Below, piece by piece: positions 1 through 11,020 of a DNA stretch of 64,000 nucleotides. The translations under genes and the position numbers were made by a program. Below the pieces are notes generated by a model that saw only the letters and a list, made by a program, of their open reading frames with translations, had not been told where the DNA came from and ran no database searches. Origin of the DNA: Asterella californica (Eukaryota; Streptophyta; Marchantiopsida; Marchantiales; Aytoniaceae); contig JAYKYS010000004.1 of NCBI GenBank assembly GCA_036924285.1, forward strand, positions 16,958,001 through 17,022,000, read 5' to 3'. Numbering within the stretch: the first letter of the stretch is position 1; the number at the start of each line of letters is the position of its first letter.

Positions 1-2530
1 ATTCTTCATCTTTTTTATCTGAAAATAGAAGAATACAGCAAGTTTGATTTATTACTTAACTCTTTCATTTGGAAATTCATGTGTCAGTTAAATGAATGAT
101 GTTCATTATCAGTTGGTCGGACTAGTAGTCTCGGAGGCGTGTAGGTCCATGTTGCACTTGTAGGTTATGTCTGGATCTTCTCGAATCTCCAAGTTTGATT
201 ATTTATTAAGAATTATAAATAAATTTAAATTTTCATGAAAAATTTTTATAGAATTTTTGTATCACTTATGCTTTTTACTGATAATAGAGAGCAAGTAAAA
301 TTTCTCCAAAGGTGGTTGGTAGGGCATGCTTATGGTTTGAGGCACAAAAATCGAGGATTTGATACCACACAAACGTACATTTTGTCCAAAAACAGCTTCT
401 CATTTTATGACTATACACTGTCTATCATATTAAATGTGTATAATTAGTGTGAGTGACACTAATTCAGGTGTAGCTCAAATTTTACAGAGATTAACACTAT
501 TCAAGGTAAAACAGAATGTTAAAAATATATTAGGCAAGACTTTGAACTCATGACCTTTGCAAACTCACTCAATGAACTACACCAAAAAGCCTGATTGACT
601 TGATGATATAATCTGGAACTTAATGAGATATAATTACAAGAGGAATCAAGAAGAAGTGTAACCATTTTATACCACCTTAAATTTGCTTCTTAGCTCTTCA
701 ATCGGATACAGAGCGAAACATATCTATTAATCATCATCAAACTATGATCAATACTTTTGTCAAAGACATAAAGCGGAAGAGGTCGTAAAAGTTCTCCTTG
801 GGTGGAATGGTTGTACATAAAAACAGAAGAAGAATTTGATCATCTAAGACAAACCGGATGAAGTTCTCAACAAACTTCAGAGAGAACTTGCCATTGATCT
901 CCTCTAGACATATGAGCTCTTGAGTTCACCTCCACATTTACTGAGACGAGAAGTTGATAAAAGGAAATAAGGCTCCATGATCCAACATTTCATGGAGTGC
1001 AAAAATATTGTTGGTTGAGTTCAGATAAGAAAATTTATGATCAGTCTCGAGAAACAGACCCACATTGATAATTCAGTTGCTTATCACATCGATGTGCTAG
1101 CAAGAGAGATTCATTCGGGTGTTCTTGACGAGAATTTTGTTGAAAATGTGGATGAAATGCACTTTATTATCGATATGGATAATGATAGAATTTTCAGTTT
1201 TATGACGACAATGATGTCAGATATACTAACGTTATTTCTGGAGGTATAAGAATCACAATAGTGGTACGTATTACAAACGGGTCTCAAACAAAGATTGAGT
1301 TCTCATTTCTCATTTTTCAGAACAAGAGTTGCTCATATCCAATTAGAAATGTACCTGATAACATTCTAGGAGTCTGTTATTGAACATCGAGAAAAAGATT
1401 CATGTGCATTTTATCTTTGAGCTTCTATGGCCTGCTGGGGTTTAGCTCTATCCCTGTAAGGGCAGAGACTTTTCTTAGGAATGAGAAAGAGGACTGGATC
1501 TCGGAGAACTCCTTAGTGCTATCGGTTTCACGCCATGATGATGACATATGAAAACAATTGTTATAAGAACCTAGAGCTCCATGGACAATACATAATCAAC
1601 CAAAGGTCATATGGATCAATTATTTCAGTGGTCACAATGATACAAATGTTGTGATGGAAGCTATTGCTAATATCAACGTCACAGTTTAAAAATTGATGGC
1701 ATGTGCTACTGGAAAGTGCAGCCAGTCGATTCATTTGTGATTTCAAACATCAAAGACGAGTGGACTGCTGCCTCACTGCTGAATGAGAGAAGCATAAATT
1801 TGAAATGATCAAACAAGGTATATGACAAAACCAAGATAGAAAAGATGGGCAGAATTCGAGGCGTTGAGAAACCTTGGATGGCATTTATTTCTTGAACTTG
1901 CTGCCGCATCTGTCAAGAGAGTTAATGTGCAAAGAGACAAAAATGATCTTACATATGTGCATAAGACTATGATTCGATATGATACTATTCTTGACATCAC
2001 AAGACGTTGGCATGAGAAACAACTCACTCTAGAGTTACATATCATCGTTGTAAGATATCGGAATCACTTTGATTGTGAAGTTGTACCACCATTCTAGTTG
2101 ACATTTCTTGACAAGTTCTCTGGTTCCATAATATAGTGATATTACTCATATGATATGATTATATTTTCTCATGTGATATTATTAAGAATGTGATTATTCT
2201 TAATATCATGATATTACTCATACTCATATGATATGATTATATTTCTTTCTACTGCAACTCTTGTCCCTCGGACTACCGACAAAAGCTGAGGGTCACGATC
2301 ACAGTTGAAAGAGCAGTTCGTGCTGGAGCGCACGTATAATCAAGTATGGATATTTACTCTGTTGTGTGTTAATATGCTATATGCATGAGGGAAGAAAAAG
2401 ATAAACATATACAAAGGAACTACCAGAGAAAACCTATGAGTAATGTAAGAGAAAGTACGCTCCAAGAACCATAAGATCCACTTCTTGTCTCATAAAAACT
2501 AAAAAATAACTTTTATTATAGATTTAGTTT
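1..2530. other. AT-rich intergenic stretch, no gene seen
   Basis: Short open frames here (for example 1037-1249 and 1864-2097) show no recognisable motif, and stops are frequent in all frames. The only structure noted is a tRNA-like element at 531-590. A run of alternating ATATGATATGATTATA-type repeats occupies about 2130-2245. Confidence 0.6.
531..590 (-). repeat. tRNA-like Pol III promoter remnant (possible SINE head)
   Basis: Read on the minus strand, this 60-base segment has a box-A-like TGGTGTAGTTCATTG near 583-569 and a box-B-like GAGTTCAAAGTC near 548-537, in the tRNA order. The spacing is shorter than in a normal tRNA, and only the outer four acceptor-stem pairs would form, so a working tRNA is unlikely. 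A tRNA-derived SINE head or tRNA pseudogene is the best reading. No A-rich tail was identified. Confidence 0.35.
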
Positions 2531-2531
2531 A

Positions 2532-2603
2532 TCACATAACCCCTTGGCGAAATGCTTAGGCGATAAATTAAACCACTCTACATATTCTCCTCTTCCGAAG
2601 AGG

Positions 2604-2615
<12 letters not shown>
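2532..2615 (+). repeat. Foldback repeat family, copy 1
   Basis: Contains AACCCCTTGGCGAAATGCTT followed by AGGCGATAAATTAAAC, then a near-palindrome: ATATTCTCCTCTTC at about 2583-2596 faces GAAGAGGTGAATAT (13 of 14 positions complementary). The same module order recurs at 3772, 4315, 5990, 15512 and 15900. Confidence 0.5.

Positions 2616-2648
<33 letters not shown>
2607..2648. repeat. (AT)21 microsatellite
   Basis: Twenty-one uninterrupted AT dinucleotides directly follow the foldback at 2583-2610. Confidence 0.97.
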
Positions 2649-2653
<5 letters not shown>

Positions 2654-3771
2654 CATGCAACATGATTCTGTTGTGTGTTAGTTAGCAACTGAGGCAGCGT
2701 TCACATCACAAAGACAAAAAAGACAACGTAGTTTTGTGGTTTTCAGGTGAATTAATATTAGAAAACTATGACAGTCACTCTGAGATGGTTTGAGACATTA
2801 ATCTTTCTCCATGTACGTTTAAACAACACGTTATACTTGTATCGGAACTGCAGGGCTTCACGTTAAATTTATCCAGATCTAAACTCTTTCCTCTTCTCCT
2901 CGTCTTCTGGTGGTGTAAAAATAACACAAAATACAGTATACAACATAAGTTTTCCTTTTCCTTTTCTAGGTTTTAAAATCGACAAAGAGCTATGCTAACA
3001 TATAGCAACAACCCATAAATGGTTTGGTTCTAAATAGTTTACCGACACTCTCCTCTAATATTAAGTTTTTTCAAAAAACTTAGTAAAACTAATTTCAATT
3101 AAAACTAGATTGTTTTCTAACCCTAGAACCGGAAAATTACAGGTCAATTCCCCACTGAACCAAAGCCGGCTTCTACTATTAGCATTCTGCGTGCGCATAT
3201 TATGTGTATGGAACAGTTGTCAACTGGATAAGATCCTTCTGTGTTTTCACGTACTATGCATGGCTGTTCCATGGAATACGGTAGCTCATCACATGGTACA
3301 TCTTTGAGTTCGCGTTTTCGCCATTAATTTTGCGTTTGTTTGGAGTTAGCTTCTTGTGATTTCTGAAAGGTAGGCAAAAATAAGCATCCGTGCAGTTCTT
3401 GCCGAGAACAAGAAGAAGATAAACTTGAAGAGCGTTGGTAAAGTAAGAAGTTGTGATTCGAGATGTAAATATAATAAAATATTCTAATGTTTTTTTTGAC
3501 TTTATCTTTCACTCAGAACAAATTCTTACGTCAAATTTATCTTATGAAAGAGTCCAAGTGTACAGAAAATTAATATTATTATATTTAATATTTTTAAAAG
3601 TAGTCTTATTGAGATAGACTGAGAAAACAGAATAAGATTTACGAGACAGGTTGCTGCTGACAACTGTTTCATAATGTACATAAGAACCTGTAAGTATATC
3701 GCAGTGAGGCAGTTCGCACTTCTCTATATATATCATCTTTTCATAGTATAGTTGATAAGTTTAATTTATGG
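2649..3771. other. Non-coding stretch, nothing recognised
   Basis: AT-rich sequence with only short open frames. Around 3386-3425 there is one copy of a GCAT...GCA(G/C)TTCT...AAGAAGA dispersed motif that recurs at about 14478, 15131, 19571 and 22163. Confidence 0.5.
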
Positions 3772-3842
3772 GCTAATCCTTCTCAGTGGAAGGATAAGGT
3801 CATAAATTAAACGCTTGCATATTCCTCTCTTCCGAACTCTTG
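3772..3842 (+). repeat. Foldback repeat family, copy 2
   Basis: Contains CTAATCCTTCTCAGTGGAAGGATAA (first hairpin: ATCCTTC facing GAAGGAT), then CATAAATTAAAC, then GCATATTCCTCTCTTCCGAAC. The order of parts is the same as at 2532. Confidence 0.5.
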
Positions 3843-4314
3843 GTTCCTGCCTTTAGGCTCGTTTTTTTTTCTTTTTGAACTAAGTTCAAGAATATGTTGT
3901 CCCGAATTCTTTCTCGCATGAGGCCTATAAGTACTTGCTTATCTATTTTATTGAAGAAGTGAATATGCATCCCAAACGACGTAGCCAAGGATAACTAGGA
4001 AACGGACCAGCAGGATATGAGAGAGAAAACAATGACAATGGATTGGTTTTTGCGACTGAGAAGGATTGAACGATATTTTGATATTATTATTTCGTTTTAC
4101 ATGGGTTAGTGACTTTTATTAAATTATAGAGAAAATTTTGTATATTAAATAAAAAATTTAGCATATATTAAAATTTTATTTTAATATATGTTAAATATTA
4201 CTATAACCACAAGCTACGATGAATCTGAAAAAACCCATAAGTGTAAAATCTGAACACTCTCTACTGAAACTATATTACTGTTCAAAAGAGTCATAAAATG
4301 ATGCTGATGTTAAT
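3843..4314. other. Non-coding stretch, nothing recognised
   Basis: AT-rich sequence with no coding signal and no repeat that could be followed. Confidence 0.5.
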
Positions 4315-4360
4315 TTGTTATCTAACCCTTCCTATGAGAAGGGTTAGGCAATAAATTAGA
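4315..4360 (+). repeat. Foldback repeat family, copy 3 (first half only)
   Basis: Contains TAACCCTTCCTATGAGAAGGGTTA, whose arms TAACCCTT and AAGGGTTA are exact complements, followed by GGCAATAAATTAGA. The second module with CTCTTCCGAA is absent here. Confidence 0.55.
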
Positions 4361-4416
4361 GATGCCACGATGGAGAAAGTGATTATGTAGACTTGCCTAC
4401 TTACAAGCCTGCATAA

Positions 4417-4467
4417 TCTCGCCCTTCCGGTTCGTGACTAAATTGGTCCCGGACCGGAAGGGCGAGA
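4417..4467. repeat. 14-bp perfect inverted repeat
   Basis: TCTCGCCCTTCCGG (4417-4430) is the exact reverse complement of CCGGAAGGGCGAGA (4454-4467), with a 23-base loop. The right arm lies inside the first unit of the 106-bp tandem duplication. Confidence 0.9.
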
Positions 4468-4650
4468 CAACCGCAAAATGTTTTGTCTCACATCCATCTG
4501 AACGGATTTGACACTTATGTGTCAATTCGAATCCATGTTTATGGCACTTTGGTCACGGACCGGAAGGGCGAGACAAACGCAAATTGTTTTGTCTCACATC
4601 CATCTGAACGGATTTGACACTTATGTGTGAATTCGAATCCATGTTTCTGG
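4445..4650. repeat. 106-bp tandem duplication
   Basis: Two nearly identical units start with GGTC(C/A)CGGACCGGAAGGG at 4445 and 4551, a period of 106. Both contain GAACGGATTTGACACTTATG and end near CCATGTTT. No coding frame spans them. Confidence 0.9.
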
Positions 4651-5847
4651 ACAAGTGCGTCTGGAGTTCTGGTAATCATTAAAAAATAAATTATCGAACA
4701 CCTTTTCTAGGAAAAAAGCAAAATAAAGAAAAAAAGAAGGAGAGAATGGAAAAGAGAATCAAAGGGGAAAAAGGAAAACAAAGAGAAAATGATTGGAACG
4801 CGATTGAAAATGTTTCTCTCTTGACCTCAGTCGCCTGCGTTTCACTAACGGCGGTCAGAAACCGCGAACGCACGACAGACGCACCTTTGTGAATGCAGCT
4901 TTATCTCGGACCGGAATGTGTAAGCGTTTATAACTTTATTAACTTCTTTACTTTCTTCACAGGTGAAACCCCGTAGAACCAAGTTAACCGCCATGAAACA
5001 AAATTTCCCAAGATAATGTTCTAATATTTAATTGCAATTGGATATTTGATTGGAAAATGATTAATGATAATTGAAATTATTACATACATATTCACCTCTC
5101 ACTTTACTGAAAAGATACATTTCATTTATTTCCAGCAAGAACTTGATGCTGGAATTGGAGAAATCTCTTTACACAGAGATATGTAAGATTCTCCGGAATG
5201 AATTTCAGGGAGGCCCAGAATTTGCTTGATCACATCTCCTCTGATTGTTTTGTTGGATCATATTCCTCTTGACGATATATTGTTTTGTCTCATCTCTGAA
5301 TGACCGTCGATTTTGAAACCAAACACTTTGTCATGTCAACGAAATGTCAAAATGTACACATCAGGTATGATGTGACACCTACTTTATTGTTAAAAAGATT
5401 TGAATGAGAGAGTATTTAGTCACGATTTAAAATAATAAAATGATGACTGATATGATAAAATAACCAATTTAACTATTAATTATCAATCAAGGGTGTGATA
5501 AAACAATACATTGCCAAAAGAAGTATGACAAACCTCAAAGATGTGATCAAACCAATTTCTGTAAAGAGTCCATTTATTATAAGAATACACATGGACTCTT
5601 TGTTAAACTCCTTGTTACTAAAATATACGCTAAGAGGAAAAATTAACATCAGAGATATATAACTATTTCTCAACTATTTTTAGGACAACGAACAAAAATG
5701 AAGGATTTTCTCTTGCTTTTCTCTGTTCTTTATCCTGACCGAGGAGAGAAGTTGGGTTGTTTAATGAATTATTTTTATTTTTTGAATAAAGGGTGGCGGC
5801 ACACCCATAACTTTACAAAAATGTAGGAAGAGTACAAGCTAAGAGGG
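4651..5847. other. Non-coding stretch, nothing recognised
   Basis: AT-rich DNA with short random frames. The purine-rich run at about 4700-4790 makes a low-complexity minus-strand frame that is not considered a gene. Confidence 0.5.
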
Positions 5848-5899
5848 GAACGATATTTTCGCATCTCTAGATGAACCTAGAGATGCGAAAATATCGTTC
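5848..5899. repeat. Perfect 23-bp hairpin with 6-base loop
   Basis: The 23 bases at 5848-5870 are the exact reverse complement of 5877-5899, separated by ATGAAC. There is no T tract, so it does not look like a terminator, and the stem is shorter than usual for a plant miRNA precursor. Confidence 0.95.
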
Positions 5900-5989
5900 T
5901 ATAACCCATAAAGACGACTACGCTCCCAAGGGTATAAGGGCGAAAGGTTAAAACTAAAAAACTAAAAAATAACAAAAAAGTAATTTACT

Positions 5990-6060
5990 AACTAGCCCTT
6001 TCCAACGGATAGTTATTAAATTAAACTGCATTGCATATTTTCTCCGTGATATGACAGGCA
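5990..6060 (+). repeat. Foldback repeat family, partial copy 4
   Basis: Contains TAGCCCTTTCCAACGGATAG, then TTATTAAATTAAACTGCATT and GCATATTTTCTCCGTG. The order matches the better copies at 2532 and 3772, but the hairpin arms have decayed. Confidence 0.35.
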
Positions 6061-8146
6061 TATTAAACAGCGAATATATATCATATCTGGTCGGACCAAC
6101 GGAGATGTATAACACCGACCCGGAGATGGTAGGCCCTGCAATGTATCTTACACGTGATATATAGCAGAACTAGTCCGACTATTTCTCCCGCAAATAAATA
6201 ACCTCCAGAAATGAACAAATGTAACAAAATTCATTAGAATCCAATACTAATGAATTTACAGTTACTAAGGTTATAAAAATATAGTTATAAAAATATAGAT
6301 ATTACTTTTCAAAAATTACTTTTGCATCGCAATGAAGTCTCGGACTTTTCATCTCAATATCTACAGGATCCACAGATAAAATTTCCCTGCATATCTGCAG
6401 AAGTAAGTTATCCTATCCTCGAGCAAGAACCCATCATTAATTCCAATATGATAATTAACTTGAAAACTTTCTAGAGAAGAGAAATGTTTACTCCTACTAT
6501 ACAAAAAAGGATGCACGTAAAACATGCACTCCTGGTAACATAACCACCGTCACATCAACAAACAGGGACACTTTCAAGGCAGCCACGGGAGGAGACTTCG
6601 GACAGAAATCATGATCACAGATGTCGCCACTGTACGGTTGATATGTAACTTCAGCAGCTAAATTACGAGTTATGAAAACTTCTACAGTCGATAAGACAGT
6701 TATTGTTGTTGTTTGTTTTGCCTAAGACACGAATTACATCCCTTTAAGCCCCTCCCTCACATTCCAAAAGCTCATCACTACGGTCTCATAAGATGCAATA
6801 ATTACCTGTTTGGAGCATGCCCAAGAAAGTCAAAGCGGAACAGATTGAGTTATCAAGTTGGTCAAACACATCCTCTACCTTGCAACCACAGCAGCGGATG
6901 AGAGGAGTCACCTCCGTATAATAACCAAATTCCAGAGGCTCACTACCGTTCGATGTAATTTAAATACCCCCGTACTTAAACTCGAATTAGTTTAAACGAC
7001 TTACTGCTATTATGTGGTAGCGACATCACAAAGTTAAGTACCTGCACAACCCTGGTAGGAAATAGAATGTGAAAACCTGTTAATTCTCTCCCTACACTGA
7101 TGTGCACTCATAAGGAAACGACAAATGGGAATTGCCTCCAGCTGTTAAAACGTCGCCGTGGGAGTACAGGAGTAGGGTTTATCATCATCCAGTTCCTCAG
7201 CCTTCTGTCTCACTCTTCACTGATGAGTAAGAGGGGTACAGGATTTTCCTCGGCGCTTGTTACTAGGAAGAGAAAACTAACAGATTCCCCAACCCAGTGC
7301 GGACTTCTCGTTCTCGTATATTTAAGGCTTCTGTTTGCTGTGCTCACTTGCACTCCGCTGTCTCCGCACCAAAACTCGGGTCAGGTTGCTTGGCTTCATG
7401 TGTGAACTCTTGCCTTTAAAGTACACTGCGTTCTGACCTGCAAAGCGGGAAGATCCAGCACCTTGACACTCACAGTGCTTCGGGCCAGCAAACGCTGTTC
7501 TGCCCAAAGTACATGCCCAAAATTGCCCCGAGAATTATCAAGTTGTGGTATAAATGATCCAGTAACTAATTCGTTCTGAGTTGCCAGTTTGTTCCGCGTT
7601 CAGCCTGAGGAAAGCGATCCACAAAAACTTCGGGCTGTAAGGCAACCACTGCCTTGACTAATCTTGGATCGGCCAACTGTTTGGGCTTATCCTATGGAAG
7701 GATAACCCATCTTCTCCGTCCCACTACTCTGAACGTTTTTTAGTTGCTGGACTAAAGGTCTTGCACGAATTATGTATACAGAGTACTATTTCGCCCTCTC
7801 CAAGCTGTTGGCTTCTAACCGGGATACCCACTTATGAGCCTGCTGTGCTCAGTGTGCCCCAACTAGTCGGTTCCTCCGTGTCCGCCTGTTCGTGAAACCC
7901 ACGGCATGGTACTGTTAACACCCGCAGCTGATCGCAAGAGACACATTTCGCTGTTTGGACTCGAGGTGTCGCTCCGGGCTCATCGTACGCCTCAAGACGG
8001 AAATGCTCCTGACTCGTTCATATCAGCACTTATCAACTTACAGTGGAATCAACAATATTCCACTCCCACTTTCTCATTCTGAATCACTGCTTATTGCTGA
8101 TTGCGGTCGTGGATGCACCCTCGCTTAACATTACTTCAATCCTTAC
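6061..8146. other. Stretch without assigned gene; may hold 3' exons of the HMG-box gene
   Basis: From about 7.0 kb the base composition is less AT-rich, as near the genes to the right. A minus-strand frame ending at a TAA near 7147 encodes a short tail containing AEELDDDKPYS after a possible CAG acceptor. This could be the acidic C-terminus of the HMG-box gene, but no splice chain linking it to the exon at 8233-8147 was found. Nothing else is recognised. Confidence 0.4.
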
Positions 8147-8233
8147 CAGCTCCAGGATTGAACCCTTGCATCTCCTGCTTGTACCTTTCTTTGTCAGCCT
8201 CTGCCATTGCTTCAAAGGGTGCCTTCTCCTCCG
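8147..8233 (-). other. Exon: HMG-box helix III
   Basis: Acceptor CTCTGCAG precedes 8233 and donor GTAAGG follows 8147. Joined to the previous exon (phase 1), it reads S-AEEKAPFEAMAEADKERY and then NPGAG. This matches the third helix and end of an HMG box. Confidence 0.8.
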
Positions 8234-11020
8234 CTGCAGAGTGTTCGCACAGCAGATGCAGCCAAGTCAGAACTAGTCCAAGAGAACAGGCCCAAAATTA
8301 ACGCTTAAAAGGCATGCTCCACAACAAATGAAGGTGTAGTTCGAAACTTCAGCTTTTTCTCTCTTCTCTTCACTAAGCTATACGAGTACTTTGCATGAGT
8401 CTTGTACTTGACTAGAAGAAAGGCACACTCAAATTCTACCTGACAATTTCTGCCACATTTCTCCAAGAACTCTTCCTGTATCCGTGAAAGATAGTTCTAG
8501 TTGACTTCTCTTCAAATCCTGCAGCACATGACCGATATCCACAAACAAGAGCGCTGACAAAATTATAAGCAAAAGCAGAGGCAAGAAGAAGACACAAACA
8601 CAAGAGACGAACCAATCGCCAGATAAAACTCTTGAAGACGGGGAAATATAGCGGGATAATACAAGTTGAGAAGCTGCACTGAATAATTTTAACGCAAAAA
8701 CCACTTCTCCCGTAACTCGGCCCAAAGGAGCAAAGGCGTACCTCTCTCACTAACTTGGAGAAGCACATGAAAGCTGATAACGCACGTTTGGTGCAGTGGG
8801 ATCCTTCTTCTTCCTCTTAGTCTTTGTCCCTGGCTCACCTCTTTCTCTACCCAGTCTCTTCGGTCCAGACTTCGCGGTAGGTTCCCTCCCTTTCAGCTCT
8901 TTCTTAGCTGGTCTTTCAGTCTGAGAAGACGATGGCAACAAATTCAGAACATATATTCATACGCCGAGAATGGCAGATTTTATCAAGGACCACTCTCTAG
9001 TACAGAATTAGATACGGGGCCAAGTACACATATTCATACGTCAAGAATGGCAGATTTTATCAAGGACCACTCTCTAGTACAGAAGTAAATACGGGACCAA
9101 GTACATAGTCAGAAGCAAATAGGGGCCGAATGTGCGCTAAATTGCCAAGTGGAGTTAGCCAATTGTATGTAACCGAAGGGTATGCGAAGCACATTTCCGA
9201 AAAAGGTTTCCCTTGATATAGAGTGCGATGCAGCAGACATGCAAGCTGATCGATTCTAATGTAGAATAATGCAGAACTGAAAAAGATGGAGTTCAACAAA
9301 ACGATAGTGTAATAAATGAAGAGCTTCGATGGCGAGCATAGAATGAGAAAGCCAAAACGCAAAAGAAGAGCGTTAGTTCAAATGAGTTCACGAGCAAAGA
9401 TCTATCGAGTGAAATCAGCTATCAGACAGGCAAAAGATAGAGAACAGAGAATAGAGGAAGAATTTCTGCCACAGGGTCACTGATGCATATAGGTAATTCT
9501 ACACTCAAGAACCTATTATCAGAAAGACCACGCCTTCAGAACATATATTCATACGTCGAGAATAGCAGATTTTATCAAGGACCTCTCTCTAGTACATAGG
9601 TAACCCACAAGTAACCCGGCAAAGGACATAGCAAGTAGCAAATAGGGACCACTGTGCGCTAACTTGCTAAGTGAAGTTTGCCAATTGTTTGTAACGGAAG
9701 GGTGTGCCAGATGTGTAGTGCGAAGCACATTTCCAGAGAAGGTTCCCCTTGGTATGGAGTGCGATGCAGCACGCCTTCAGAACACATATTCATACGCAAC
9801 CACAGCTTCTAAATGATCTATACAGAGTTCAAGACGCCGAATATCTAGAGTAGAGATCTGCGATGAGATCTAAGTCCAGCACGTGTCAATAAGATCTTAC
9901 AAATATTTCTCACAAGAAAGTAGCAAACATCAAATTCAGAGAGACAAACAGTACTTTCGATCTTACAAATATTTCTCACAAAAAAGTAGCAAACATCAAA
10001 TTCAGAGAGACAAACAGTACTTCCGAAAGAGTAAGCAGGTAAATTACTTACTTCATCCTCACTCTGGCGCTTATCCTCAGCACCTTTGTCACTTCGCTTG
10101 AAATCTTCAGCTTTAGATGCAATGGTTGGCGACCTTGCATCATTCTTACGCGAAACTTGATCCCGCTCACTTGCGGTGTGTTCATCTTTAGATTCAAGAG
10201 GTGACAGTTCTTCACTTTCTTCTGCCGCTAACTCCTGCTTACATACGCTCTGTTCTTCAACTTTACATTCAATACTTGGTGAACCTGCATGATCCTTCTC
10301 CGCAACTACGTTCTGCTTACATAAGCTACTTCCTTCAACTCCAGACTCGACAGCCGCCGACTCTTTCTCGTCCTTTTCTGCAACTAACTCCTGCTCACTT
10401 CCTTTATGTATTTCGGCTCTCGACTCAACAACAACTGATCTGGAATGGTCCTCCCAAGCAACAAAATCCAGCTCCATAGCACTTTGCTCTTCATTTGTAG
10501 ACTCAACAATCAATGATCCTGCAACATTCTCCTCTGTAACTATTTCCTGCTTGCTTGGGCCATGTTCTTCAGCTTTAAATTCAGTAACTGGTGGGCCCTT
10601 CCCCTCCTCCGCAGTTGCTTCCTCCTTGCTTGGGGTATGTACCTCTACCCTAGATGCAACACACTGTGCATCATCCTTTTTCGCAACCAGATCCTGCTTA
10701 CCACCCCTAAGTTTATTAGCTGTAAATTTGACACTTAGTGACCTTGCAGCATCCTCTGCTGCAGCCAAACTCTCGTCACCATCACCAGGTCCTTCAGCAT
10801 TAACATCATCATTCGACTGCCATGCTTCAGCCTTCTCCGCATCACCAGGTTGTTGAGCTTCATGATCATCAGTAATTAACCCCACATAATTCTCCTTTCC
10901 ACGAATGTCCTCACCCTCTGCAACTGTGGTATCCTCAGTGAGCGAACCTGCATCGTCCTTCCTCGCAACTGTATCCTCGTCCTGCAGGAAATTAGAAACC
11001 GTTGAAGGAACCTCTGTCAT
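8147..11020 (-). CDS. Multi-exon HMG-box chromatin protein with long acidic repeat region (3' end not resolved)
   Basis: Probable DNA-bending nuclear protein of the HMG-box family. Exon 1 (11020-10052) starts at an ATG with an in-frame upstream stop and encodes about 323 acidic residues. About nine degenerate 23-24-residue repeats of the type KQE-VAEKD-AGSP-VESK-EE fill residues ~85-310. It ends at a textbook donor GAA|GTAAGT. The next exon (8920-8786) follows a CTTCTCAG acceptor in matching phase and encodes a Lys/Arg-rich linker ending KKKDPTAPN, the usual entry to an HMG box. Exons 8518-8440 (GRVLGEMWQKLS, helix II) and 8233-8147 (AEEKAPFEAMAEADKERY, helix III) join in phase. The ~14 residues of helix I were not found between 8785 and 8519, so either a micro-exon was missed or the box is damaged. 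The family assignment comes from the box; the role of the repeat domain is unknown. Confidence 0.72.
8440..8518 (-). other. Exon: HMG-box helix I end and helix II
   Basis: Acceptor GTGCTGCAG precedes 8518 and donor G|GTAGAA follows 8440. It encodes DLKRSQLEL then GRVLGEMWQKLS, aligning with the HMG pattern VGKxxGExWKxLS. The 79-base length gives a phase-1 end that fits the next exon. Confidence 0.75.
8786..8920 (-). other. Exon: basic linker leading into the HMG box
   Basis: Acceptor CGTCTTCTCAG precedes 8920 and a weaker donor AAC|GTGCGT follows 8786. The product begins TERPAKKELKG and ends KTKRKKKDPTAPN. The phrase KDPxAP immediately before the box is typical of HMGB proteins. Confidence 0.7.
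8945..9236. repeat. Intronic repeat block, left copy
   Basis: Begins CAGAACATATATTCATACG and runs to GTGCGATGCAGCA. The first ~77 bases are themselves tandemly duplicated (TATTCATACG at 8954 and 9031). The whole block recurs, diverged, at 9535-9775. Both copies lie inside the inferred first intron of the HMG-box gene. Confidence 0.8.
9535..9775. repeat. Intronic repeat block, right copy
   Basis: A diverged copy of 8945-9236, with small insertions and without the internal 77-bp duplication. Its start motif CCTTCAGAACA(C/T)ATATTCA appears once more just after its end, near 9773. Confidence 0.8.
9893..10024. repeat. 66-bp tandem duplication
   Basis: Two units, 9893-9958 and 9959-10024, differ at very few positions. 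The period is 22 codons, so on the minus strand the extended exon-1 frame stays open through it and gives two copies of STVCLSEFDVCYF. Confidence 0.95.
10052..11020 (-). other. Exon 1: acidic repeat-rich region
   Basis: Open from the ATG at 11020-11018. The frame continues past 10052 as far as 9845, but the GTAAGT at 10051-10046 is a strong donor. The residues beyond it are translated from a 66-bp tandem duplication, so that tail is probably intron. Confidence 0.7.

Noticed and set aside
5848..5899. Hairpins as transcription terminators.
   Set aside because: There is no T tract, no adjacent gene, and the genome is eukaryotic.
7147..7230. Minus-strand acidic tail AEELDDDKPYS as the last exon of the HMG-box gene.
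   Set aside because: Plausible, but no in-phase splice chain from 8147 was found; left as a note only.
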